From Lentimicrobiaceae bacterium (lineage in GTDB: Bacteria > Bacteroidota > Bacteroidia > Bacteroidales > WCHB1-69): a DNA stretch of 21,814 bases. This document shows, piece after piece, positions 1 to 7,343 of this stretch (positions are counted from its first letter, which is position 1; every line of letters starts with the position of its first letter). The translations under genes and the position numbers were made by a program. The notes below the pieces were generated by a model. That model was not told the DNA's origin and ran no database searches. It saw only the letters and a list, made by a program, of their open reading frames with translations. The stretch lies in the NCBI GenBank assembly GCA_009776395.1, contig WRNX01000012.1, positions 1 to 21,814 on the forward strand, written 5' to 3'.

Positions 1-15
1 TTTTGTACATAAAAC

Positions 16-909
16 TTGAAAATAACACATTACAAACATCACGAAATCAATCTTCAAAAATGGGATGCCTGCATACAAAATGCAAGCAATTCGTTGGTGT
101 ATGCCGAAAGTTGGTACTTGGATATAGTATCACCAAATTGGGAAGCATTAATTTTGGATGATTATGAATATGTGATGCCCTTGCCGGTAAAGAAAAAATA
201 TGGATTCTCTTTTTTAGTACAACCACCATTAACACAACAACTTGGTGTTTTCTCAAAACATATTATTGAGGAAAATATTATAGAACATTTCTTCAAAAAA
301 ATACCTTATCGCAGTTATCATTTAAATTTGAATGAACAAAATATTTATCATAAAGGAGTAAAACTACCCAATTATGTACTCAACTTAAATAGAGATTATA
401 ATACCATTTTTTCAGCGTATTCAACTAATACTAAGAGAAATATTAAAAAGTTTAAATCATTCAATCTTTACATAAAAAAGGATCTATCTGCAAATGAATT
501 TTTAGAATTTTATCACTCTGTAGAAAAAAACTATCCTACTGAATCCGAAACAAAAATCAATAAACTGATAGAAGAATCTTATAGAAGAAAAAGAATTACC
601 TTATTTGGTGCGTATAATCTTAACAATGAGTTGATTTCTGCTCTTGTTTTGCTTCATTCGTCTCAAAGAATCATTTATTTATTACCAGTATCCAACAAAG
701 AAGGAAAAGATAGTTTGGCGATGTTTGGAATTGTGGACACAATTATTCAAAATTATGCAAATAATGATTTGATATTTGATTTTGAAGGTTCTAAAATTAA
801 AGGTGTTGCAAGTTTTTATGAGGGGTTTGGAGCAGGAATTTTACTTTATTTTATGATAAAACACAGGAGTGTTAATGATTGCATGAATTGTTTTTGTTTT
901 TGGAGATAA
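16..909 (+). CDS. GNAT/FemAB-like acetyltransferase
   Basis: This 297-residue protein resembles the Bacteroidetes GNAT-type acyltransferases related to FemAB (Acetyltransf_6-like). The clearest match is the late stretch at about residues 253-272, with an FDFEGS motif followed by GVASFYEGFG. That pattern is typical of the family, where such enzymes transfer an acyl or aminoacyl group to an amine. The substrate cannot be told. An in-frame TAA lies at 10-12, so the only early start is the TTG at 16; the next candidate would remove conserved N-terminal sequence. The C-terminus after the GFG motif is Cys/Phe-rich and unlike the basic tail I expect, but other frames give no better continuation, so I do not call a frameshift. 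It converges on the kinase gene that follows. The family call is fairly secure; the function is not. Confidence 0.75.
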   Translation: MKITHYKHHEINLQKWDACIQNASNSLVYAESWYLDIVSPNWEALILDDYEYVMPLPVKKKYGFSFLVQPPLTQQLGVFSKHIIEENIIEHFFKKIPYRSYHLNLNEQNIYHKGVKLPNYVLNLNRDYNTIFSAYSTNTKRNIKKFKSFNLYIKKDLSANEFLEFYHSVEKNYPTESETKINKLIEESYRRKRITLFGAYNLNNELISALVLLHSSQRIIYLLPVSNKEGKDSLAMFGIVDTIIQNYANNDLIFDFEGSKIKGVASFYEGFGAGILLYFMIKHRSVNDCMNCFCFWR

Positions 910-980
910 TTTTTTTTGTAAATTGTATTGGAAACAGAAAAAGTATTCAAAAATTATTAAAAAACAGATCAACCTCACAA

Positions 981-1613
981 CTAAAACATAATCCGATGCA
1001 TTCCTATTTCAAACTTTTGTTGAAACAACGCCTTTATTTTATTATAATCATCTATACAATTAACAAAATCAAGAGTATTAGATTCAATAATCAAAATGGG
1101 AAAATTTGTGCGCTGTTTAAAAAAAGTTAAATAGTTTTCTTGAATAGATTCTAAATATGCTGCTTTAATATTCTGTTCATAATCTCTACCTCTTTTGGTA
1201 ATATTGCGTAATAAATTTTCCGAATTGTTGTAAAGATAAACAAGAATGTCGGGTTTAGGTAAAAAATCGGAAATAATATCATATATCTTCAAAAAAAGAT
1301 TGTATTCATCTTGTTGTAAATTGTTTTTTGAAAAAATAGCGCATTTATCTATAAAATAGTCAGCAATTACTAAATCGGTAAAAAGATCTCGCTTGGAAAG
1401 TAAATTTTTCAGTTGTTGGTATCTATCAGTTAAAAAAGTCATTTCCAAAGGAAAGGCATAGTGAGCAGGTTCTTTATAAAACTTTGATAGAAAAGGATTA
1501 TCAGCAAATCGTTCTAATATCAACTCTGCGTTAAAATCAGCAGCCAGCATTTCGGCTAACGATGTTTTTCCTGCGCCGATACAACCTTCAATGGCAATGT
1601 AATTGTATTTCAT
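981..1613 (-). CDS. Deoxynucleoside kinase
   Basis: This 210-residue cytoplasmic enzyme belongs to the deoxynucleoside kinase family (dAK/dGK/dCK/TK2-like), which phosphorylates deoxynucleosides with ATP in nucleotide salvage. The P-loop GCIGAGKT is at residues 10-17. An LERF segment (33-36) and a TDRYQQL segment (62-68) match the substrate-binding helices of the family. A TKRGRDYEQNI stretch (139-149) is the arginine-rich LID that closes on ATP. The length is normal. Which deoxynucleoside is used cannot be read from the sequence. Only 71 bases separate it from the convergent acetyltransferase. A TAnnTTTG-type promoter element lies about 45 bases upstream of the start. Confidence 0.9.
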   Translation of the reverse strand: MKYNYIAIEGCIGAGKTSLAEMLAADFNAELILERFADNPFLSKFYKEPAHYAFPLEMTFLTDRYQQLKNLLSKRDLFTDLVIADYFIDKCAIFSKNNLQQDEYNLFLKIYDIISDFLPKPDILVYLYNNSENLLRNITKRGRDYEQNIKAAYLESIQENYLTFFKQRTNFPILIIESNTLDFVNCIDDYNKIKALFQQKFEIGMHRIMF

Positions 1614-1657
1614 AAAGGGATTTAAAATGTAAAGATACTGTATATAATTAACAGCGA

Positions 1658-1665
1658 CAAAAATA
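1658..1665 (-). promoter_or_regulatory. Putative -7 promoter element for the kinase
   Basis: On the minus strand this reads TATTTTTG, an exact match to the Bacteroidetes -7 consensus TAnnTTTG, about 45 bases upstream of the kinase start. A TTTG is found 24 bases further upstream (1690-1693), slightly beyond the usual spacing for the -33 element. The call rests on the motif and its position only. Confidence 0.45.
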
Positions 1666-1892
1666 GAGTTTTGTATGAATATGCGGAGCCAAATAAAAGA
1701 TTATAATATTGTAGAACTTTTTACTATTTTCACATCCTATGTTATTTATAAAATTTTTTACTATATGAATCATGTTGATTAAACTTTCACCATATCCTGA
1801 CATTGAACCTATTAATAAAGATGATTAGAACACAGTTAGACAGAATTTTTAGTGTAAACTACAAAAATTTAAGATTATAAAGAAAATAAAAT

Positions 1893-1900
1893 TATTTTTG
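1893..1900 (+). promoter_or_regulatory. Putative -7 promoter element for the FISUMP lipoprotein
   Basis: The sequence TATTTTTG matches TAnnTTTG and sits 21 bases before the ATG at 1922, giving a short leader. The best -33 candidate is an imperfect TTTA at 1868-1871. Confidence 0.35.
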
Positions 1901-1921
1901 CGGTATCAAAAAAAAATCGAA

Positions 1922-2752
1922 ATGAAAAAAGATTCTTTAATTATTGTAGTTGTAATACTTGTTGTTCTAATATATATAGTATCTTCTTGTGAACCCAAGC
2001 CTCCCAAACCAGAACCTCCTGAACTTAAACCTGTTCCTACCTCTGTTACTGATATTGACAATAACAAATATCAGATTAAAAGATTTGGGAATACTCTTTG
2101 GATGACCGAAAATTTAAGAGTAACCCGATACGATACGGCAAGTTCTCGCAAAGGAATTATTCTTTCTGAACCTGTTAATAATGATCCATCTATCTTGAAT
2201 TTGCCTTATTTTACTGATGTGAGAAATTATAAAGAATCTCCCTATTATGAAGAATCTCCTTATACGGATAATCTTACAGATGAGATTATAAATTCGTTAG
2301 GACTTCTGTACAACTGGTGCGCAGCAACAGGATTTGAAGATAACTCTGCTTCTGTGGGAGACAAAACTAAAGTACAGGGTATTTGTCCTAATGGCTGGCG
2401 TTTGCCAAGAACTGAAGATTGGGAAAGTTTGTTCAATTATTTAGGCGGAAAAGAGATAGCGGGCGAAAAACTAAAATCTATGTATGGTTGGTACACCCTT
2501 TCAGGATCGGGAACAAACGAAAGCGGCATGAATTGTTATCCTGCTGGAAATGCAGCCGGTAGCATCATCACTTCTGTAGGAACTCAAACTTGGTTTTGGA
2601 ATTCAAAAAGTCAAACGGTAACTATCACAAAAGCAGAAACATTAGAGTTGTTTTATGATAATAAAAGCGCAGAATTGAAAAACATTTACAAATTTAATGC
2701 CAATTCCGTACGTTGCATATTGGATTTAGATTCAACTTATGCTATCCAATAA
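1922..2752 (+). CDS. FISUMP-domain lipoprotein
   Basis: This is a 276-residue exported lipoprotein. Starting at the ATG at 1922 gives a classical signal (MKK, then a long Ile/Val run) ending in VSSC, with the lipidated Cys at residue 23; a TTG at 1898 would add eight residues before the signal and is less likely. A Pro/Lys/Glu-rich spacer follows. The body matches the 'Fibrobacter succinogenes major paralogous' (FISUMP, TIGR02145) domain: a DIDNNKYQIKRFGNTLWMTE stretch, then LYNW, CPNGWRLP, a DWESL stretch, and a closing SVRCILD. These proteins are abundant at the surface of Bacteroidetes and Fibrobacteres, and their role is unknown. The last 21 bases overlap the convergent pseudouridine synthase gene. 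Confidence 0.85.
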   Translation: MKKDSLIIVVVILVVLIYIVSSCEPKPPKPEPPELKPVPTSVTDIDNNKYQIKRFGNTLWMTENLRVTRYDTASSRKGIILSEPVNNDPSILNLPYFTDVRNYKESPYYEESPYTDNLTDEIINSLGLLYNWCAATGFEDNSASVGDKTKVQGICPNGWRLPRTEDWESLFNYLGGKEIAGEKLKSMYGWYTLSGSGTNESGMNCYPAGNAAGSIITSVGTQTWFWNSKSQTVTITKAETLELFYDNKSAELKNIYKFNANSVRCILDLDSTYAIQ

Positions 2753-3799
2753 ATCGCCTTTGTATTGAGAATATTTTCGCCATTTTTCCAATACAGCATT
2801 AAAGTCAGAAGGTAACTCTGAATCAAAAAATAGGGGTTCTTCAGTTGAAGGATGTATAAGTCCTAATTGCTTGGCATGTAGCGCTTGTCGTGGCATCAGT
2901 TCAAAACAGTTATTTACAAATTGTTTGTATTTTGTAAAAGTAGTACCTTTCAGAATTTGGTCTCCACCATATATTTCATCATTAAAGAGCGGATGTCCTA
3001 TTGATTTAAGATGTACTCTAATTTGGTGCGTTCTTCCGGTTTCCAGTTCACACTCAATTAGAGTAACGTAACCAAAGCGTTCTATCACTTTCCAATGGGT
3101 AACCGCATGTTTTCCATATTCGCTATCATCGGGAAATGTAGTCATGATAAGTCTGTCTTTTAAATTTCGTCCCACCTTGGCAATAATAGTTCCTTCATTA
3201 TCTTCAAAATCCCCCCATACCAATGCCCAATATTTTCTTTTGATAGTATGTTCAAAAAAAGCGTGGGCAATTTTCATTTGCGCTTCTTCATTTTTTGCTA
3301 CTACCATAATTCCTGAAGTATTTTTATCAATACGATGCACTAAAAGTGGACGCATCGGTTCTCCATATTTTGTGCATTGCCCTTGAAATCTGTAAGTAAG
3401 TGCATTCACTAATGTTCCTGTATAATTACCAAAAGCGGGATGAACCACCAATCCGGCAGATTTATTAATAATGATAAGATCTTCATCTTCATAAACTACT
3501 TCCAAAGGAATATTTTCCGGAATAATCTCTATATCTCTTGGTGGATTGGGCATCAAAATAGTAATAAGATCTCCGGGTTTTACTTTATAATTTTGTTTCT
3601 CCGGGTTTCCATTTACTAAAATAGAGCCTTCTTTGGCGGCATACTGAATTTTACTTCGAGATGTATTTTGAATAAGATTGAGTAGATACTTATCCATGCG
3701 CATCAATTCCTGTCCACGATCTACTGTGAACTTATAATGTTCGTATAATTCATCTTTTTCTTCAGTCAGCATAATTGTTTTTTGTTGGCAAATATCCAT
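2732..3799 (-). CDS. rluD: RluD-family 23S rRNA pseudouridine synthase
   Basis: This protein of 355 residues (346 from the alternative ATG at 3772) converts uridine to pseudouridine in RNA; RluD-like enzymes act on 23S rRNA. An S4 RNA-binding domain covers about residues 33-82 (RMDKYLL, then SRSKIQ and GSILVNG). The catalytic domain contains HRIDKNTSG at 155-163, with catalytic Asp158, and later GRTHQIRVHL, both family signatures. The exact target uridine is not certain because RluA, RluC and RluD share these motifs. The family usually begins near a short acidic stretch followed by EHY, so the start at 3772 is a serious alternative. It overlaps the convergent lipoprotein gene by 21 bases at its 3' end, leaving no room for a separate terminator. 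Confidence 0.9.
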   Translation of the reverse strand: MDICQQKTIMLTEEKDELYEHYKFTVDRGQELMRMDKYLLNLIQNTSRSKIQYAAKEGSILVNGNPEKQNYKVKPGDLITILMPNPPRDIEIIPENIPLEVVYEDEDLIIINKSAGLVVHPAFGNYTGTLVNALTYRFQGQCTKYGEPMRPLLVHRIDKNTSGIMVVAKNEEAQMKIAHAFFEHTIKRKYWALVWGDFEDNEGTIIAKVGRNLKDRLIMTTFPDDSEYGKHAVTHWKVIERFGYVTLIECELETGRTHQIRVHLKSIGHPLFNDEIYGGDQILKGTTFTKYKQFVNNCFELMPRQALHAKQLGLIHPSTEEPLFFDSELPSDFNAVLEKWRKYSQYKGDLLDSIS

Positions 3800-3855
3800 T
3801 TTTTTTGTTAAAAAAAAGTAATTATTTTTTACAACCGTACCAAAACAATTTTTAT

Positions 3856-3863
3856 TATTTTTA
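3856..3863 (+). promoter_or_regulatory. Possible -7 element for tRNA-Ser
   Basis: TATTTTTA differs from TAnnTTTG only at the last base and lies 18 bases before the tRNA. No -33 partner is evident. Weak call. Confidence 0.25.
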
Positions 3864-3881
3864 CGCGCTCAAAAAAGAGAG

Positions 3882-3969
3882 GGAGAGATGGCCGAGTGGT
3901 CGAAGGCGCACGCCTGGAAAGTGTGTAAACGCCGAAAGCGTTTCAAGGGTTCGAATCCCTTTCTCTCCG
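3882..3969 (+). tRNA. tRNA-Ser (anticodon GGA)
   Basis: This is a class II tRNA of 88 nucleotides. The acceptor stem pairs GGAGAGA (3882-3888) with TCTCTCC (3962-3968), with G as discriminator at 3969. The anticodon stem CACGC/GTGTG encloses the loop CTGGAAA, putting anticodon GGA at 3916-3918, which reads UCC and UCU serine codons. A long variable arm (AAACGC paired with GCGTTT) is diagnostic of a serine-type tRNA, and the T-loop TTCGAAT is normal. The CCA end is not fully encoded: the discriminator is followed by CA, then TAG. Confidence 0.97.
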
Positions 3970-4046
3970 CATAGCTAATTAACATTAAATAAACAAATTA
4001 TAAACAAAAAAACAATCTAATCATTAATTTAAAACGTACAGTTATT

Positions 4047-4847
4047 ATGAAAAAACTAATCGCTTTAGTTGCCGTTGCAGGTTTTTTAACCTTCGGTATG
4101 ACGCAAAATTCTTTTGCACAAAATGAACAAAATGCGGACGATCTCGCCCAAATTGAACAAAATGAAGACTCCCAAGTGGAGCAAGCAGCTACTATTGAAG
4201 ATAGTGACGACCAAATTCAACAAGGTTTGCACTATGTTTTAAAAGACAAATTTATTGAAGGCGGCGCCATCTGGATGATGCCTATTCTTCTGTGTATGAT
4301 TTTCGGATTGGCTTTCGTTATTGAAAGAATTTTCTATCTAAACTTAGCTTCCGTCAATTCACAAAAATTATTAAGTAAATTAGATGCAGCATTAAAGTCA
4401 GGTGGTGTAGAAAAAGCCAAACAAGTATGTCGGGATACCAAAGGACCTTTGGCAGGCGTTTTCTATCAAGGACTTGACCGCACCGACGAAGGAATTGACT
4501 CGGTTGAAAAAGCAGTAGTTGCTTATGGCGGCGTACAAATGGGAAAATTAGAAACCAACTTAAGCTGGATATCCCTTTGCTTATCGTTAGCCCCCATGTT
4601 AGGATTCTTGGGTACAGTTGTGGGAATGGTATTCGCATTCGACGATATTGAAAGAGCCGGCGACATCTCCCCAACCATTGTAGCAGGAGGTATGAAAGTG
4701 GCGCTGTTAACTACCGTATTCGGTTTGATTACCGCCATCATCCTTCAATTCTTCTACAATTATATATTATCTAAAATTGACGCCATTGTTGGCGATATGG
4801 AAGACGCTACCATCTCATTCATGGACATCATGATTAAAAATAAATAA
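4047..4847 (+). CDS. exbB: ExbB / TolQ / MotA-type proton channel subunit
   Basis: This 266-residue inner-membrane protein forms, with ExbD, a proton-driven motor that normally energises TonB-dependent outer-membrane transport. Residues 1-25 are a signal-peptide-like segment ending in SFAQ, followed by a Gln/Asn/Asp/Glu-rich extension to about residue 60; this N-terminal form is usual in Bacteroidetes ExbB. Membrane segments lie at about 73-97, 172-197 and 211-239. The second contains LAPMLGFLGTVVGM and the third a conserved TTVFGLITAI run, both core ExbB/TolQ signatures. It is the first gene of a four-gene operon. No tonB gene is in the window, so the partner driven by this motor is not established here. 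Confidence 0.92.
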   Translation: MKKLIALVAVAGFLTFGMTQNSFAQNEQNADDLAQIEQNEDSQVEQAATIEDSDDQIQQGLHYVLKDKFIEGGAIWMMPILLCMIFGLAFVIERIFYLNLASVNSQKLLSKLDAALKSGGVEKAKQVCRDTKGPLAGVFYQGLDRTDEGIDSVEKAVVAYGGVQMGKLETNLSWISLCLSLAPMLGFLGTVVGMVFAFDDIERAGDISPTIVAGGMKVALLTTVFGLITAIILQFFYNYILSKIDAIVGDMEDATISFMDIMIKNK

Positions 4848-4879
4848 ATAGATTTTCTCACTTAATTAATATAGATAAT

Positions 4880-5827
4880 ATGAGAAAAATTATTAACATC
4901 TCCATCTTTGCGATCGCAGGATTAGCTGCACTTTTAACGATATTGTTCGGAATAGGATTCAATCAGGATTCAACAGACAAATTCAGTGATACCGTTCAAG
5001 TAAAAGCTAATAACCCCCAAATGCTTACAGATTTGGTGAACGCAACTGTTGAAACATTACCCGACTTCATCTATAAATATGAAGAGAGTATTACCGCCCG
5101 AAATGCAGAACTGAAAAAAGAAAAACTGCAATGCAATATTTTCTATACTTTCATTTTTAACCTCCAGGAGGTGAATAGTCAAGAATCATTTGAACTCTTT
5201 AAATCGAACTTCCCCCAATATTCAAAATCAATGTTCGCTTTAGCCAATGATAAAGACAATTTTATTAACGGCTTTAATAAAGTTAAAGATTATAACGATT
5301 TTCAAACTTATTATAAAAACCTTACCGAAAATTATGAAGTGATACGTCAAAATTATTTAACAAAAGCAAACGCTATTAAAGCAGAAACAAGTTTCTTAAA
5401 ACAGGTAAGCGATATTAATGCTTCCATTTCTGTTACTAAAAAAGAGTTTGACTTGAATGAACTTCAAAAAAGTATTAAAGGGTTTAAAACACAATCTACA
5501 GAATTTAATATTACGCTGAATTTAACCTACTTACTATTCTTTGTAACTTTCGCTGCCATGATACTCTTCTTGTTGTGGAATGTTTTTATTAATATTAAAA
5601 GCAATTATGCGCTTTTGGCAGGGATTGGCGTTTTAGTGTTATTAGTAATTATTGGTTATTTCGTTTCCTCTTCGGAACTATCGCCTATAGCTATTAAATT
5701 ACAAGAAACACCCAATACTGTTAAATGGGTAGGATCCGGATTATTTACATTCTATTGCGTTTTCTTCGGAACTATCGCAACCATTGTGATTACCTTAATT
5801 CATACTGCAATAAAAAAAGCAAAATAA
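4880..5827 (+). CDS. Unknown four-TM protein in the exb operon
   Basis: I do not recognise a named domain in this 315-residue protein. It has one predicted membrane segment near the N-terminus (about 5-26), a charged, probably helical domain of about 185 residues outside the membrane, and three further segments (about 216-236, 242-262 and 283-309), ending in a short Lys-rich tail. It starts 32 bases after exbB and stops one base before the first exbD, so it is surely co-transcribed and probably translationally coupled. A membrane protein in this slot recurs in Bacteroidetes exbB-exbD-exbD operons. An accessory role in the motor is an inference from position only. Confidence 0.8.
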   Translation: MRKIINISIFAIAGLAALLTILFGIGFNQDSTDKFSDTVQVKANNPQMLTDLVNATVETLPDFIYKYEESITARNAELKKEKLQCNIFYTFIFNLQEVNSQESFELFKSNFPQYSKSMFALANDKDNFINGFNKVKDYNDFQTYYKNLTENYEVIRQNYLTKANAIKAETSFLKQVSDINASISVTKKEFDLNELQKSIKGFKTQSTEFNITLNLTYLLFFVTFAAMILFLLWNVFINIKSNYALLAGIGVLVLLVIIGYFVSSSELSPIAIKLQETPNTVKWVGSGLFTFYCVFFGTIATIVITLIHTAIKKAK

Positions 5828-5828
5828 T

Positions 5829-6401
5829 ATGGCACGTAAATCCCCCGGAATAAATACAGGTTCAATGGCAGACATCTCGTTCCTGCTATTGACTTTTTTC
5901 CTATTGACCTCTTCTATCAATACGGAACAAGGGATTCCAAGACGTTTGCCGCCTCCCAGCGATGATAAACCTAAGGATCTTGAGATTAGAACAAGGAATG
6001 TGTTTAACGTAATTGTTAATTTTAATGATGAAATTATTGCCAATGATGAAATCATTCCGCTCAATCAACTTACCAACCGTGCAAAAGAGTTTTTGGAAAA
6101 CCCATTGAACGCTTCCAACCTCCCCGAAAAAGATACTAAACTCATTGAAAATATGGGTGAGTATCCTGTTTCAAAAGGAGTACTCTCTCTTAAAAACGAC
6201 CAAAGTACGTCGTATAATATGTATGTTCAGGTGCAAAACGAATTACAACGTGCTGTAAATGAACTGCGAGATAAAGTTTCTGTACAATACTTCGGAAGAA
6301 TCTACGACAAATTGGATACCGCTTTACAAAAATCTATTCAAAAAGCGGTACCTATGAATATTTCAGAAGCCCCACCCAATACTTACGGCAAAACAGATTA
6401 A
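5829..6401 (+). CDS. exbD: ExbD/TolR-type biopolymer transport protein (first copy)
   Basis: This 190-residue protein has a short cytoplasmic N-terminus, one membrane helix (about 13-31) and a periplasmic domain. The helix begins with SMADISFLLL, and Asp15 is the conserved proton-carrying residue of ExbD/TolR. A Pro-rich segment (RRLPPPSDD) follows the helix. The periplasmic region is longer than that of the second ExbD and contains an insertion of about 50 residues before the last helix-rich part. With ExbB it should form the proton-conducting motor at the inner membrane. It lies one base after the unknown membrane protein and 18 bases before the second exbD. Confidence 0.9.
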   Translation: MARKSPGINTGSMADISFLLLTFFLLTSSINTEQGIPRRLPPPSDDKPKDLEIRTRNVFNVIVNFNDEIIANDEIIPLNQLTNRAKEFLENPLNASNLPEKDTKLIENMGEYPVSKGVLSLKNDQSTSYNMYVQVQNELQRAVNELRDKVSVQYFGRIYDKLDTALQKSIQKAVPMNISEAPPNTYGKTD

Positions 6402-6406
6402 TTTAG

Positions 6407-6412
6407 AAAGGA
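6407..6412 (+). promoter_or_regulatory. Shine-Dalgarno-like site of the second exbD
   Basis: AAAGGA lies seven bases before the ATG at 6420. It stands out because most genes in this window show no such site, as is common in Bacteroidetes. Confidence 0.4.
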
Positions 6413-6419
6413 AAAATTT

Positions 6420-6911
6420 ATGGCACGTTTTAAAAAAGAAGGAAAAAAAGATTTACCGGAAATTAACACCGGTTCCATGTCAGACATTATTTTCATGTTT
6501 CTGTTTTTCTTTATGGTAATTACCAATATGAGAGAAACTAATGTGAAAGTGAAGTTCTCAACTCCCAATGCCTCTGAAATTCAAAAATTAGAGAAAAAAT
6601 CCTTAGTAGCTACTATTTATATAGGCGCTCCCAGGAGTAAAAACGAAAATACGCTTCCTCCCGGAAAAGTTTCCGTACAATTAAATGACCAAACTGTTAA
6701 ACAGGAAAACCTTACAAAAGATGTGCGCGATTTTATTGCTGCTGAAAAAGAAGCCCGTAATGAAGAAGATAAACAGAAACTTACGTTTTCAATTAAAGCC
6801 GATAAAGATGTGCAAATGCGTTATATCAATTTAATTAAAAGTGAATTGAGAACTAACAATGCGTTAAAAATTAACTACGCTACCGGTAAAAAAATCTACA
6901 TGAATGAATAA
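6420..6911 (+). CDS. exbD: ExbD/TolR-type biopolymer transport protein (second copy)
   Basis: This 163-residue paralog of the preceding gene has a Lys-rich cytoplasmic start, one membrane helix with SMSDIIFMFLFFF (about 19-36), conserved Asp22, and a compact periplasmic domain. Two different ExbD proteins per ExbB operon is a recurrent arrangement in Bacteroidetes and may allow a mixed ExbD dimer, which is an inference. It is the last gene of the operon and is followed within 30 bases by a strong terminator hairpin. Confidence 0.9.
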   Translation: MARFKKEGKKDLPEINTGSMSDIIFMFLFFFMVITNMRETNVKVKFSTPNASEIQKLEKKSLVATIYIGAPRSKNENTLPPGKVSVQLNDQTVKQENLTKDVRDFIAAEKEARNEEDKQKLTFSIKADKDVQMRYINLIKSELRTNNALKINYATGKKIYMNE

Positions 6912-6938
6912 ACTCATGTGACTTAATCTTTTTTAATT

Positions 6939-6971
6939 AAAAACGAGGCTCAAAATTGGGTCTCGTTTTTT
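6939..6971. terminator. Bidirectional rho-independent terminator
   Basis: A 13-bp stem (AAAAACGAGGCTC pairing with GGGTCTCGTTTTT, including three G-T pairs) encloses the loop AAAATT. The T run on the right ends exb-operon transcripts. The A run on the left becomes a T run for transcripts arriving from the minus-strand pnp side. It sits exactly between the two convergent operons. Confidence 0.85.
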
Positions 6972-6990
6972 ATTTATCAAACCTTAAAAT

Positions 6991-7338
6991 TCACTTCATC
7001 GTTTTGAGCGCTTTCGCTAACTGGTCGGGGCAGGAGGTTGTTTTGTCGCCGCAAATTATGCCCTCCAATTTCACAATGGCAGAATCTATTTGCATTCCTT
7101 CTATTAATCTGGATACCGCTTGCGTATTTCCGGGACATCCTTTAGTAAATTTTACACAACGAATGGTATCGTTTACTACCGAAATATCTATCTGTTTGCT
7201 GCAAACCCCTTCGGGAATATAAGAAATATCTTTTGTAATCATCTCTTTTTGATTCAATTCTTGATTGATGTTTTTGTGGTTATTACAACATAAAAAAACA
7301 AAAGAACTTAATACTAATGCAACACCAATATTTTTCAT
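6991..7338 (-). CDS. TSCPD-domain protein with an apparent export signal
   Basis: The last 83 residues match the small TSCPD domain family (TIGR03905-like): a GVCSKQI start, a GCPGNTQAVSRLIEGM block, and the closing CGDKTTSCPDQLAKAL. The domain has regularly spaced cysteines and is related to a C-terminal segment of some ribonucleotide reductases; its role is unknown. The family is normally about 80 residues with no leader. Here an ATG at 7338 adds 32 residues that look like a lipoprotein signal (MKNIGVALVLSS, then FVFLCCN), although the residue before the first Cys is Leu, which is unusual. An internal ATG at 7240-7242 would give the ordinary form. The gene begins five bases after the pnp stop codon and is therefore probably co-transcribed with pnp. 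Confidence 0.75.
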   Translation of the reverse strand: MKNIGVALVLSSFVFLCCNNHKNINQELNQKEMITKDISYIPEGVCSKQIDISVVNDTIRCVKFTKGCPGNTQAVSRLIEGMQIDSAIVKLEGIICGDKTTSCPDQLAKALKTMK

Positions 7339-7343
7339 AACTC

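Larger units (their letters stand above)
1614..1921. other. Divergent intergenic region, no gene seen
   Basis: This AT-rich spacer of about 308 bases separates the divergently transcribed kinase and FISUMP lipoprotein genes. It holds a -7-like promoter element for each side (given separately). A 35-codon reading frame from an ATG at 1675 has no recognisable features and I do not support it as a gene. I saw no RNA gene or strong hairpin. Confidence 0.6.

Noticed and set aside
834..909. Possible frameshift at the acetyltransferase C-terminus
   Set aside because: The tail is atypical, but neither alternative frame gives a better family match and both stop quickly.
879..1130. 83-residue plus-strand frame across the end of the acetyltransferase and into the kinase
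   Set aside because: It lies largely antisense to the well-supported kinase, has low-complexity composition and no recognisable domain.
1675..1782. 35-codon small gene in the first divergent spacer
   Set aside because: No conserved feature or ribosome-binding site supports it.
3775..3978. 67-residue frame covering the tRNA
   Set aside because: It runs through the tRNA-Ser gene and has no start context or protein features.
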